This document shows positions 1 through 5,690 of a stretch of 6,860 nt of DNA, one piece after another; position 1 is the first letter of the stretch; the number at the start of each line of letters is the position of its first letter. The position numbers were made by a program, and so were the translations under genes. The stretch is from Nitrospirota bacterium. GTDB lineage: Bacteria; Nitrospirota; Thermodesulfovibrionia; Thermodesulfovibrionales; SM23-35. The notes beneath the pieces were generated by a model. It searched no databases. It was not told the DNA's origin and saw only the letters and a program-made list of their open reading frames with translations. The DNA is taken from the NCBI GenBank assembly GCA_029883145.1, contig JAOUJR010000089.1, positions 1-6,860 on the forward strand, in the 5' to 3' direction.

Positions 1-110
1 TGAACTCTCGCTTGATCCATATTTGGCCTCTATATCAACGACGCATATAGTTTTTTCATTATACCATAGACAGGAAATGCCGCCTCTATCATTTTGCAGT
101 TTTCTTTCTT
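1..110. other. Upstream region without a supportable gene
   Basis: No convincing gene is visible. One minus-strand frame stays open from about 156 to the left edge but contains no ATG, GTG or TTG. A second minus-strand frame has an ATG at 128 and stops at TAG 30-32, giving 32 residues that include a C-x5-C pair (CQKKENC), with no Shine-Dalgarno. The plus strand is also open from 2 to a TAA at 137-139, with composition I do not recognise. A TGGTATAAT extended -10-like string lies on the minus strand around 60-68 without a matching -35. The stretch could be a spacer or the edge of a decayed divergent gene; the window is too short to decide. Confidence 0.3.
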
Positions 111-140
111 TTGACAGGCTTTCAACATCAAGGGTATAAT
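111..140 (+). promoter_or_regulatory. Sigma70-type promoter of the PBP1A gene
   Basis: The -35 box TTGACA (111-116) and the -10 box TATAAT (135-140) both match consensus in all six bases and are separated by 18 bases. A start site about 7 bases downstream of the -10 falls at or next to the A of the ATG at 147. A plausible TTG start for the downstream reading frame coincides with this -35 box, which argues against translation beginning there. The promoter probably drives the PBP1A and TPR genes, and possibly the phosphomannomutase. Confidence 0.75.
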
Positions 141-146
141 TTAAAA

Positions 147-2459
147 ATGAGAGTAAAGCTTCTTATCATCCTTATAATTTCCTCAGTAATTATCGGCGTT
201 TCTGCTGGTGGGTATCTCGCAATCAATAAAGGAATACCGCCTCTCAAAGAACTGAAACATTATAAGCCTGCAGGGGGAACAAAGATATATGCTGATGACG
301 ATTCCCTTATAGGAGAGCTCAAGGTAGAAAAAGGCATATTCGTCCCTTTGAATGCGATCCCGGAACACCTCACCAATGCCGTAATCGCTGTAGAAGACTC
401 ACGGTTCTGGAAACATAAGGGGATTGATTACATTGCGATCGTAAGAGCACTTATTAAAGACATCATATATGTTGAACTCAAGGAAGGTGCGAGTACAATT
501 ACACAGCAACTCGCAAAGGTCATGTTCCTTACCCCGGAAAAAACTCTCAAGAGAAAACTCAGAGAAGCAGCGTTTGCAATAAAGATGGAAAAAAACCTCA
601 CAAAAAAAGAGATACTCGAACTCTACATGAACAAGGTCTATTTCGGCCATGGTGCATATGGTATTGAGATGGCGTCAAAAATATATTTTGGAAAATCGGT
701 AAGAGATATGACTTTGTCTGAGGCAGCGCTTATCGCAGGTCTTATCAAGGCACCTGCAGTATATTCTCCTTACAATAACATGACAAAAGCAAAAGACAGA
801 CAGCGGATTGCCCTCTCACGGATGGAAGATGAGGGATACATCAAACGGTCTGAGAAAGAAAATGCATTAAAACAACCTATTCATCTTTCAAGTGTTAGGA
901 AAGGGATAGAAGCCAATAACTATTTTATTGAATACATCAGAAAATATCTTGAAGAAAAATATGGTGAAGAAACCGTGTATAAAGGAGGGTTGAAAGTTTA
1001 TACAACCCTTGACAGAAATGCACAATTATCAGCATCAAGAGCGTTGCAGGAAGGGCTCAGGGAACTCGATAAAAGGAGAGGCTGGCGCGGGCCGTTGGAA
1101 CATAAAAAGGATATCAAGATCGAGAAAGAACTGAAAAGTAAAGACCTCGTCACTTCTGTAGTCACAAATCCTGCTGAAATCTCCACAGGACTTGTTCTCA
1201 AGGTTACTGATAAGGAAGCCCTGATAAAGACAAGAGGCATTATAGGAAAACTCTCTATCGAGGATGCACGGTGGGCATCAAAGATTATTGATTCTAAAAA
1301 AGGCACAGGCAAGGTTTTGAAGGACTTTAAGTTAACACGGATACTTCAACCTGGAGATATAGTGAAAGTAAGTATTAAAAGTATCAGAGGTCATAATGCC
1401 CAGCTTTCGCTTGAACAGGAGCCAGAGGCAGAGGGCGCTGTTGTCGCATTAGAGCCGCACACAGGATTTATCAGGGTAATTCTCGGTGGATATGATTTTA
1501 CACACAGCGAATTTAACAGGGCTCTATTTGCAAAACGCCAGCCTGGTTCAGCTTTTAAGCCGATCATCTATGCAGCTGCTATGGACCATGGCTTCACCCC
1601 TGCAAGCACGATAGCAGATGAACCGGTAACATACCCTGGCGGACCAAAAGGCGAGTGGAGCCCGGAAAACTATGACCATAAATTTTACGGACCTACACGT
1701 CTGCGAGAAGCTCTTGCTTATTCAAGAAATGTGGTTACGGTAAAATTAGTCGAGTCAATGGGAATAAAAAGTGTAATAGACTTTGCAAGGACATTAGGCA
1801 TCCAGAGAGAACTGCCGAGAGACCTGACTATCGCACTTGGTTCGATAAGCATTACGCCGCTGGAACTCGCATCAACTTTTAATGTATTTGCGAGTAACGG
1901 AATGAGGGTGAAACCTATCGCAATAAAATATATCATGGATTCAAAAGGAATGGTTCTCGAAAGCAATGAACCGGAGGCAGAACAGGCAATAAGTCCGCAG
2001 ACCGCATTTCTGATTACCTCGATGATGCAGGATGTTGTAAAATATGGGACAGGATGGAGGGCAAAGTCACTTGGCAGGCCTGTTGCAGGAAAAACAGGAA
2101 CAACAAACGAATACAGAGATGCATGGTTTGTAGGCTATACGCCGGATTTAGTTGCTGTTGTCTGGGTCGGTTTTGACGATATGAGACCTCTCGGACCACA
2201 GGAGACAGGCGCACGGGCTGCATCACCTATCTGGGTATCCTTCATGAAGGATGTTGCAAAAGCTGACACTGAAGAATTCTCCATGCCTGAAGATGGGATA
2301 GTAAGTTTTATGATAGACCCGGCAACAGGTCTTCTCTCAAAAGCCGAGGGAGCTGGTATAAAAGAATATTTTAAGAAAGGTACGGAGCCAAAACAATTTG
2401 CTCCATCAACCTCTCAATGGAAGATAAGAGAGGATCAAACAAATCTTAATTTTGATTAG
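147..2459 (+). CDS. mrcA: Penicillin-binding protein 1A (bifunctional transglycosylase/transpeptidase)
   Basis: The product (770 residues) is a class A PBP that polymerises lipid II into glycan strands and cross-links their stem peptides in the periplasm. An N-terminal membrane anchor spans about residues 4-27. The GT51 domain shows E83-D84...H90-x-G (catalytic Glu83), GASTITQQL (114-122), RKLREA (136-141) and ELYMNKVYFG from 158. An OB-like insert typical of Gram-negative PBP1A follows (about 330-425). The transpeptidase domain has S468-x-x-K471 (nucleophile Ser468), S526-R-N528 and K649-T-G651, so all catalytic motifs of both domains are intact. I start at ATG 147: an in-frame TTG at 111 is the -35 box of the promoter and would add residues ahead of the anchor. 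The only Shine-Dalgarno-like string, AAGGG at 130-134, lies 12 bases upstream and overlaps the promoter spacer. The TPR gene follows after 9 bases. The family assignment is very secure. Confidence 0.95.
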   Translation: MRVKLLIILIISSVIIGVSAGGYLAINKGIPPLKELKHYKPAGGTKIYADDDSLIGELKVEKGIFVPLNAIPEHLTNAVIAVEDSRFWKHKGIDYIAIVRALIKDIIYVELKEGASTITQQLAKVMFLTPEKTLKRKLREAAFAIKMEKNLTKKEILELYMNKVYFGHGAYGIEMASKIYFGKSVRDMTLSEAALIAGLIKAPAVYSPYNNMTKAKDRQRIALSRMEDEGYIKRSEKENALKQPIHLSSVRKGIEANNYFIEYIRKYLEEKYGEETVYKGGLKVYTTLDRNAQLSASRALQEGLRELDKRRGWRGPLEHKKDIKIEKELKSKDLVTSVVTNPAEISTGLVLKVTDKEALIKTRGIIGKLSIEDARWASKIIDSKKGTGKVLKDFKLTRILQPGDIVKVSIKSIRGHNAQLSLEQEPEAEGAVVALEPHTGFIRVILGGYDFTHSEFNRALFAKRQPGSAFKPIIYAAAMDHGFTPASTIADEPVTYPGGPKGEWSPENYDHKFYGPTRLREALAYSRNVVTVKLVESMGIKSVIDFARTLGIQRELPRDLTIALGSISITPLELASTFNVFASNGMRVKPIAIKYIMDSKGMVLESNEPEAEQAISPQTAFLITSMMQDVVKYGTGWRAKSLGRPVAGKTGTTNEYRDAWFVGYTPDLVAVVWVGFDDMRPLGPQETGARAASPIWVSFMKDVAKADTEEFSMPEDGIVSFMIDPATGLLSKAEGAGIKEYFKKGTEPKQFAPSTSQWKIREDQTNLNFD

Positions 2460-2468
2460 GAGGGTACT

Positions 2469-2777
2469 ATGAGATTAAAAAACAGAACGTGGGGAGTAAG
2501 TTTTATCCTTGGTATTCTTGTCATCATGTTTATCGCTGCATCTGCCTTTGCACAAGAAAGCTCTTTCAATAAGGCTCTCGACGCCTATGCAAAGAAAGAC
2601 TTTAAAAACGTGGTAAAATATCTAACTGATTATGTGGAGAAAAAACCTGACCCCTATGCCTACTACCTTCTCGGTTATGCCAACTATAAGTTGAAGAACC
2701 ATGCCGAGGCAATGAAATACTTCAATGAGTCCTATGTCATTGACCCGACTTTCTCACCCCCTCCGTTTAAGAAATAA
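2469..2777 (+). CDS. Small exported TPR-repeat protein
   Basis: A 102-residue protein with a clear signal peptide: basic start (MRLKNR), hydrophobic core of about residues 8-24 and an A-F-A cleavage site before Gln29. The mature chain is about 74 residues and holds two tetratricopeptide-like helical hairpins. The first is about 29-59 (ALDAYAKKDF...Y). The second is about 62-95, with LLGYANYKL, EAMKYF and the typical closing IDP. It ends in a Pro-rich tail (SPPPFKK). Its Shine-Dalgarno AGGAGGG (2458-2464) overlaps the PBP1A stop codon, so translation is probably coupled. TPR proteins scaffold protein-protein contacts, and the context suggests a periplasmic partner of the peptidoglycan synthase. 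That role is inference from position only; no named family is recognised. Confidence 0.8.
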   Translation: MRLKNRTWGVSFILGILVIMFIAASAFAQESSFNKALDAYAKKDFKNVVKYLTDYVEKKPDPYAYYLLGYANYKLKNHAEAMKYFNESYVIDPTFSPPPFKK

Positions 2778-2801
2778 GGTTGAGGTTGAGGTTGAGGAAG
2801 A
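2778..2801 (+). repeat. Hexanucleotide tandem repeat (GGTTGA)
   Basis: Three perfect GGTTGA units (2778-2795) and a degenerate fourth, GGAAGA (2796-2801), begin directly after the TAA of the TPR gene. Related units occur at the convergent gene ends near 6448-6482. The role is unknown. It occupies most of the short gap before the phosphomannomutase gene, which has no clear Shine-Dalgarno of its own. Confidence 0.75.
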
Positions 2802-2837
2802 GGATAAAAATAACCAACAGATCCTTATGAATCACAA

Positions 2838-4241
2838 ATGATGAGTGCGATAAATCCTGCAATCTTCAGAGAATATGATATAAGAGGGATATGGGGAAAG
2901 GATCTCACTGAAGAAGTCATCGAAACGATCGGAAAGGCATTTGCAGTTTATCTCAAAAATGCCCTTCAAAAAGAAAAAATAAAAGTAAGTATTGGAAGAG
3001 ATGTCCGTCTGAGTTCTCCCGCTCTGTTTCATGCATTGTCACGCGGTCTCCTTAAAAGCGGCATTGATGTGGTAGACATCGGAGTATGCCCTACCCCGTT
3101 ACAATATTTTTCTCTATTCCATCTTCCTGTCGATGGCGGAGTAATGATCACCGGGAGCCACAATCCACCTGAATTCAATGGCATGAAACTCTCTGCGGGA
3201 AAAGACACACTGTATGGAGAAAAGATACAAGATATAAAGCGAATAATCGAACAGGGCACTTTTATTAACGGAGAAGGAAAAATTGAGGCATATGAAATAA
3301 TCAATGCATACAGAGAATACCTGAAAAGAGATTTTGTTCCATTGGGCGGAATAAAAGTCGTTGTTGATGCAGGCAATGGTACAGGCGGCCTTGTTGCACC
3401 ACAACTGTTAAGAGACCTTGGCTGTGAAATAACAGAACTTTATTGCGAGCCTGACGGGAACTTTCCAAACCATCACCCCGACCCTGTAGTGTTGGAAAAT
3501 ATAAAAGACCTCATCTCAAAGGTCACGTCCTCAGGTGCTGATATCGGTATCAGCTATGACGGTGATGCAGACAGAATAGGGGTTGTCAATGAAAAGGGTG
3601 AAGCGGTTTGGGGGGACAGACTTATGATTATATTTGCAAAAGACATAATAGAGAGTCAAACGTCGAGAGTCAAAAGTCAAGAGAAACCAATCTTTGTGGG
3701 TGAAGTTAAATGTTCCCAGGTTATGTATGATGAGATCAAGAGGCTCGGAGGAAATCCTCTTATGTGGAAGGCAGGTCATTCACTCATAAAAAACAAGATG
3801 AAGGAAACAGGTGCCGTACTCGGTGGAGAAATGAGCGGCCATATCTTCTTTGCTGATAGGTATCTTGGCTATGACGATGCGATATATGCGAGCCTGAGAC
3901 TCCTCGAGATACTCTCTAAAAATGGACGTCCTTTTTCTTTAGGAAGATTACTCAGGGATATACCTGAAAGTATCTCAACGCCTGAGATAAGATATGAATG
4001 TCCTGACGATATAAAATTCAAAGTAGTTGAAAGGGTAAAAAAAGCATTCGTGGATTATCCCCTCAATGATATTGACGGGATAAGGATAAATTTCGATACA
4101 GGATGGGGATTAATAAGGGCTTCAAATACTCAGCCAGCGCTTGTGATGAGGTTCGAGGCAAAAGATGAAGGCTCTTTGAGAGAGATAAAGGAGTTTGTTG
4201 AAGGGCGACTCAATGCAGTGCTTAAAGAGTTTGATCAGTAA
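2838..4241 (+). CDS. algC: Phosphomannomutase/phosphoglucomutase
   Basis: A 467-residue alpha-D-phosphohexomutase that interconverts mannose- or glucose-6-phosphate and the 1-phosphate, supplying nucleotide-sugar precursors for LPS and exopolysaccharide in the cytosol. All four domains are visible. FREYDIRG (10-17) is the N-terminal phosphate/sugar contact. TGSHNPPEFNG carries the phosphoserine Ser107. D241-G-D243-A-D245-R is the Mg site. GEVKC (Lys291), GHSLIK and GGEMSGH (Glu331, Ser333, His335) form the sugar-specificity loops. R427-A-S429-N-T431 is the domain-4 phosphate clamp. Relative to Pseudomonas AlgC numbering as I recall it, the offset moves from -1 at the Mg site to +6 from Lys291 onward, so about seven residues are added where a heptamer repeat lies (3651-3678). 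ATG occurs at 2838 and 2841 with no clear Shine-Dalgarno. An overlapping five-codon reading frame (2827-2841) ends across the start. PMM versus PGM preference cannot be read from sequence. Confidence 0.93.
   Translation: MMSAINPAIFREYDIRGIWGKDLTEEVIETIGKAFAVYLKNALQKEKIKVSIGRDVRLSSPALFHALSRGLLKSGIDVVDIGVCPTPLQYFSLFHLPVDGGVMITGSHNPPEFNGMKLSAGKDTLYGEKIQDIKRIIEQGTFINGEGKIEAYEIINAYREYLKRDFVPLGGIKVVVDAGNGTGGLVAPQLLRDLGCEITELYCEPDGNFPNHHPDPVVLENIKDLISKVTSSGADIGISYDGDADRIGVVNEKGEAVWGDRLMIIFAKDIIESQTSRVKSQEKPIFVGEVKCSQVMYDEIKRLGGNPLMWKAGHSLIKNKMKETGAVLGGEMSGHIFFADRYLGYDDAIYASLRLLEILSKNGRPFSLGRLLRDIPESISTPEIRYECPDDIKFKVVERVKKAFVDYPLNDIDGIRINFDTGWGLIRASNTQPALVMRFEAKDEGSLREIKEFVEGRLNAVLKEFDQ
3651..3678 (+). 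repeat. Heptanucleotide tandem repeat inside the mutase gene
   Basis: Four consecutive 7-base units, GAGAGTC, AAACGTC, GAGAGTC and AAAAGTC, fit the pattern RARMGTC. They are followed by a decayed AAGAGAA. They encode residues 272-281 (ESQTSRVKSQ), a polar stretch between the Mg-binding loop and the GEVKC strand, consistent with a surface loop. Three units equal 21 bases, or seven residues, so gain of three units keeps the frame. Confidence 0.85.
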
Positions 4242-4296
4242 AATCTTTATCCATTATCCATAAATCACTGGAGGATACAGTAATTTCGCTCATTCC

Positions 4297-4380
4297 CTAC
4301 GGGTCGTAGACTCGTCTCCCGACCCTGATCCTATCAGGATCGGGAGACTCCGAGGTAAATTCTTTCTTCAAAAGAATTTA
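4297..4380. repeat. Cluster of three hairpins in the gap before atpB
   Basis: Three adjacent inverted repeats occupy the middle of the 277-base gap 4242-4518. The first is CTACG (4297-4301)/CGTAG (4305-4309) with loop GGT. The second is GTCTCCCGA (4314-4322)/TCGGGAGAC (4340-4348), continued past one C-A mismatch by CCTGAT (4324-4329)/ATCAGG (4333-4338) around loop CCT. The third is TAAATTCTTT (4356-4365)/AAAGAATTTA (4371-4380) with a five-base loop. GGGTCG (4301-4306) can instead pair with CGACCC (4320-4325), which would disrupt the first two. No T tract follows, so a classical intrinsic terminator is not supported. It may be a 3' mRNA-stabilising or Rho-related structure for the mutase transcript, or a dispersed palindromic repeat. 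The rest of the gap upstream of 4297 holds only a TTATCCA duplication (4247-4260). Confidence 0.6.
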
Positions 4381-4453
4381 AAATGGTATATGGTATAGTA
4401 AGTGCCTGATTCCAGTAACAAAATTCTTTCAAAAAAAATCTTTATTTATACCC

Positions 4454-4482
4454 TTGACTTTTCAGGGAAGCTTATGTAATAT
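4454..4482 (+). promoter_or_regulatory. Probable sigma70 promoter of atpB-atpE
   Basis: TTGACT (4454-4459, five of six consensus bases) is followed after 17 bases by TAATAT (4477-4482, four of six). An overlapping TATAAC at 4480-4485 is a better box but at 20-base spacing. Transcription would begin near 4489, leaving about 30 untranslated bases that contain AGGAGG (4503-4508), 10 bases before the atpB ATG. The hairpin cluster lies upstream of this promoter, so it would not be part of this mRNA. Confidence 0.6.
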
Positions 4483-4518
4483 AACAACCGATTTTTCCCC
4501 AGAGGAGGTACCTAAGAT

Positions 4519-5202
4519 ATGCATGAAGTACTTTTAATGGATGTTTTCTTTAATCCTGACAAAATACCACACAATTTGTCGTATGGCTTGCTCGTATCAA
4601 TAATATTGATAATTATCTCTCTTCTCTTAAGAAAGTCTCTACAACTGGTACCTAAGGGTTTCCAGAATTTTTTCGAGGTAATTGTTGACGCAATTTTAAA
4701 ATTAGCAGAAGACAACATAGGCCACAAATGGGGCAGGGCTTTCTTCCCTCTTCTTGGCACGATGTTTATATTCATACTTTTCAGTAATTTCATGGGACTT
4801 GTACCAGGATTTGCCTCAGCGACTGCCAATGTCAATACAAATGCAGCAATGGCTATTCCGGTCTTCTTCATATACCAATTTTATGGATTCAGGGTTCATG
4901 GTATCGGCTATATAAAACACTTTCTCGGACCTATTCGCTCTCTCCCTGCACTCCCGCTTATGATAATGATCTTCTTCACAGAGGTTATGAGCCACCTCGC
5001 AAGACCAGTCACCCTTACTGTCCGGTTGTTCGGGAACATGATAGCAAAACATTTAATACTCTTAGTCTTAGCCATTATTCTCCCTATGATTGCTCCTTGT
5101 TTTGTTCTCGGCATCGGTATTATTACCTGCTTAGTGCAGTCTCTTGTCTTTACGCTTTTATCAACGCTTTATCTTGCTGGTGCTATAGAAGAAGCACATT
5201 AA
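4519..5202 (+). CDS. atpB: F0F1 ATP synthase subunit a
   Basis: A 227-residue, multi-pass membrane protein forming the ion half-channels of the F0 motor next to the c-ring. Hydrophobic segments lie near 22-37, 74-95, 108-125, 138-157, 164-190 and 194-220. The signature [11 protein letters not shown] carries the essential Arg169 (E. coli Arg210). Glu155 in [12 protein letters not shown] matches E. coli Glu196, and Gln207 matches Gln252. His178 occupies the E. coli Glu219 position, a known exchange in other lineages. At the place of E. coli His245, by counting from Gln207, I find Gly200. The protein ends in the family-typical AIEEAH. The start has a strong AGGAGG at 4503-4508. atpE follows after 32 bases. 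Genes for b, delta, alpha, gamma, beta and epsilon are absent, so the F0 a/c pair is encoded apart from the rest, and no atpI-like gene precedes it. Confidence 0.95.
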   Translation: MHEVLLMDVFFNPDKIPHNLSYGLLVSIILIIISLLLRKSLQLVPKGFQNFFEVIVDAILKLAEDNIGHKWGRAFFPLLGTMFIFILFSNFMGLVPGFASATANVNTNAAMAIPVFFIYQFYGFRVHGIGYIKHFLGPIRSLPALPLMIMIFFTEVMSHLARPVTLTVRLFGNMIAKHLILLVLAIILPMIAPCFVLGIGIITCLVQSLVFTLLSTLYLAGAIEEAH

Positions 5203-5217
5203 TACTATACTTTTTGA

Positions 5218-5225
5218 AAGGAGGT
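5218..5225 (+). promoter_or_regulatory. Strong Shine-Dalgarno fixing the atpE start
   Basis: AAGGAGGT lies 9 bases before ATG 5235. The same frame is open back to an ATG at 5097 inside atpB, which would add 46 residues unlike any c subunit. This site and the signal-peptide pattern beginning at 5235 settle the start. Confidence 0.9.
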
Positions 5226-5234
5226 AGAACAGGA

Positions 5235-5591
5235 ATGAAGAAAACAATGAGTGTACTCCTGTTAACTCTCACGCTGCTCCTGGTTTTAGCACCTCTGTGC
5301 TTTGCTGCGGAGCCTGCGGCAACAGGAAAAAGTTCTAACATCTTTTATTATGCAATGGCTGCACTCGGTTGCGCTGTCGGAATGGGCCTTGCTGCATTAG
5401 GAACTGGTGTTGGCATGGGTCACGGCGTTGGTGGAGCATGCGAAGGTATCGCCAGAAATCCAGGTGTTATGGGAAAAATATTGACAACCCTCATCATCGG
5501 TTTGGCTATGATCGAGTCCCTCGCAATCTACACCCTTGTCGTCGTTCTCATCCTCATATTCGTAAATCCCTTTGGAAAGCTCCTCCAGTAA
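5235..5591 (+). CDS. atpE: F0F1 ATP synthase subunit c with N-terminal signal peptide
   Basis: A 118-residue proteolipid that assembles into the rotating c-ring. The N-terminus is a signal peptide: MKK, a Leu-rich core at about 6-21 and a cleavage site after Ala24 (CFA/AEP). The mature chain would be about 94 residues, slightly longer than the 75-90 usual for c subunits. Helix 1 contains a glycine ladder (GTGVGMGHG, about 57-65). The polar loop is R74-N-P-G77. Helix 2 carries the ion-binding carboxylate Glu94 in IESLAIYTL. The Na-type ligand Gln of helix 1 is replaced by Met61, though Ser95 and Tyr99 of the Na-type pattern are present, so proton coupling is more likely. Aquifex-type c subunits also carry a signal peptide and have a very similar GVGMGH and RNP pattern. 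It is co-transcribed with atpB, and a terminator follows 13 bases after the stop. Confidence 0.95.
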   Translation: MKKTMSVLLLTLTLLLVLAPLCFAAEPAATGKSSNIFYYAMAALGCAVGMGLAALGTGVGMGHGVGGACEGIARNPGVMGKILTTLIIGLAMIESLAIYTLVVVLILIFVNPFGKLLQ

Positions 5592-5604
5592 AAGAGCGAT
5601 ATAC

Positions 5605-5636
5605 AAAAAAGGGCAGGTCTAACCTGCCCTTTTTTT
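5605..5636 (+). terminator. Intrinsic terminator after atpE
   Basis: GGGCAGGT (5611-5618) and ACCTGCCC (5622-5629) form a perfect 8-bp GC-rich stem with a three-base loop. Seven T residues (5630-5636) follow and six A residues (5605-5610) precede the stem, lengthening the possible stem to 14 bp. The A tract would also allow termination from the other side. It closes the atpB-atpE unit. Confidence 0.95.
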
Positions 5637-5639
5637 ATG

Positions 5640-5668
5640 TTGACACCAATGGTTACTTACAGTTTAAT
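5640..5668 (+). promoter_or_regulatory. Sigma70 promoter of the HD-domain gene
   Basis: A perfect TTGACA (5640-5645) is followed after exactly 17 bases by TTTAAT (5663-5668, five of six). It starts four bases after the terminator T tract. The predicted start near 5675 leaves about 16 untranslated bases including AGGGA (5680-5684), six bases before the GTG start. Confidence 0.75.
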
Positions 5669-5690
5669 CTAAAGAAGACAGGGACAAAAA

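Noticed and set aside
111..146. TTG at 111 as the PBP1A start codon
   Set aside because: It is the -35 box of a perfect promoter, has no ribosome site, and would add 12 residues in front of a normal membrane anchor.
2780..2814. Promoter formed by TTGAGG units of the hexamer repeat upstream of the mutase
   Set aside because: No acceptable -10 box lies 16-18 bases downstream of any of the three TTGAGG copies.
4314..4348. Central palindrome as an intrinsic terminator of the mutase transcript
   Set aside because: The stem is strong but no T run follows; the next bases are TCCGAGGTAAATT.
4507..4656. Repeated 10-mer GGTACCTAAG at 4507-4516 and 4647-4656
   Set aside because: By rough count about twenty matching 10-mer pairs are expected by chance in a window this long; no longer similarity surrounds them.
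5097..5234. A 164-residue version of subunit c starting inside atpB
   Set aside because: The extra 46 residues overlap atpB and resemble no c subunit. A strong Shine-Dalgarno and a signal peptide mark ATG 5235 as the start.
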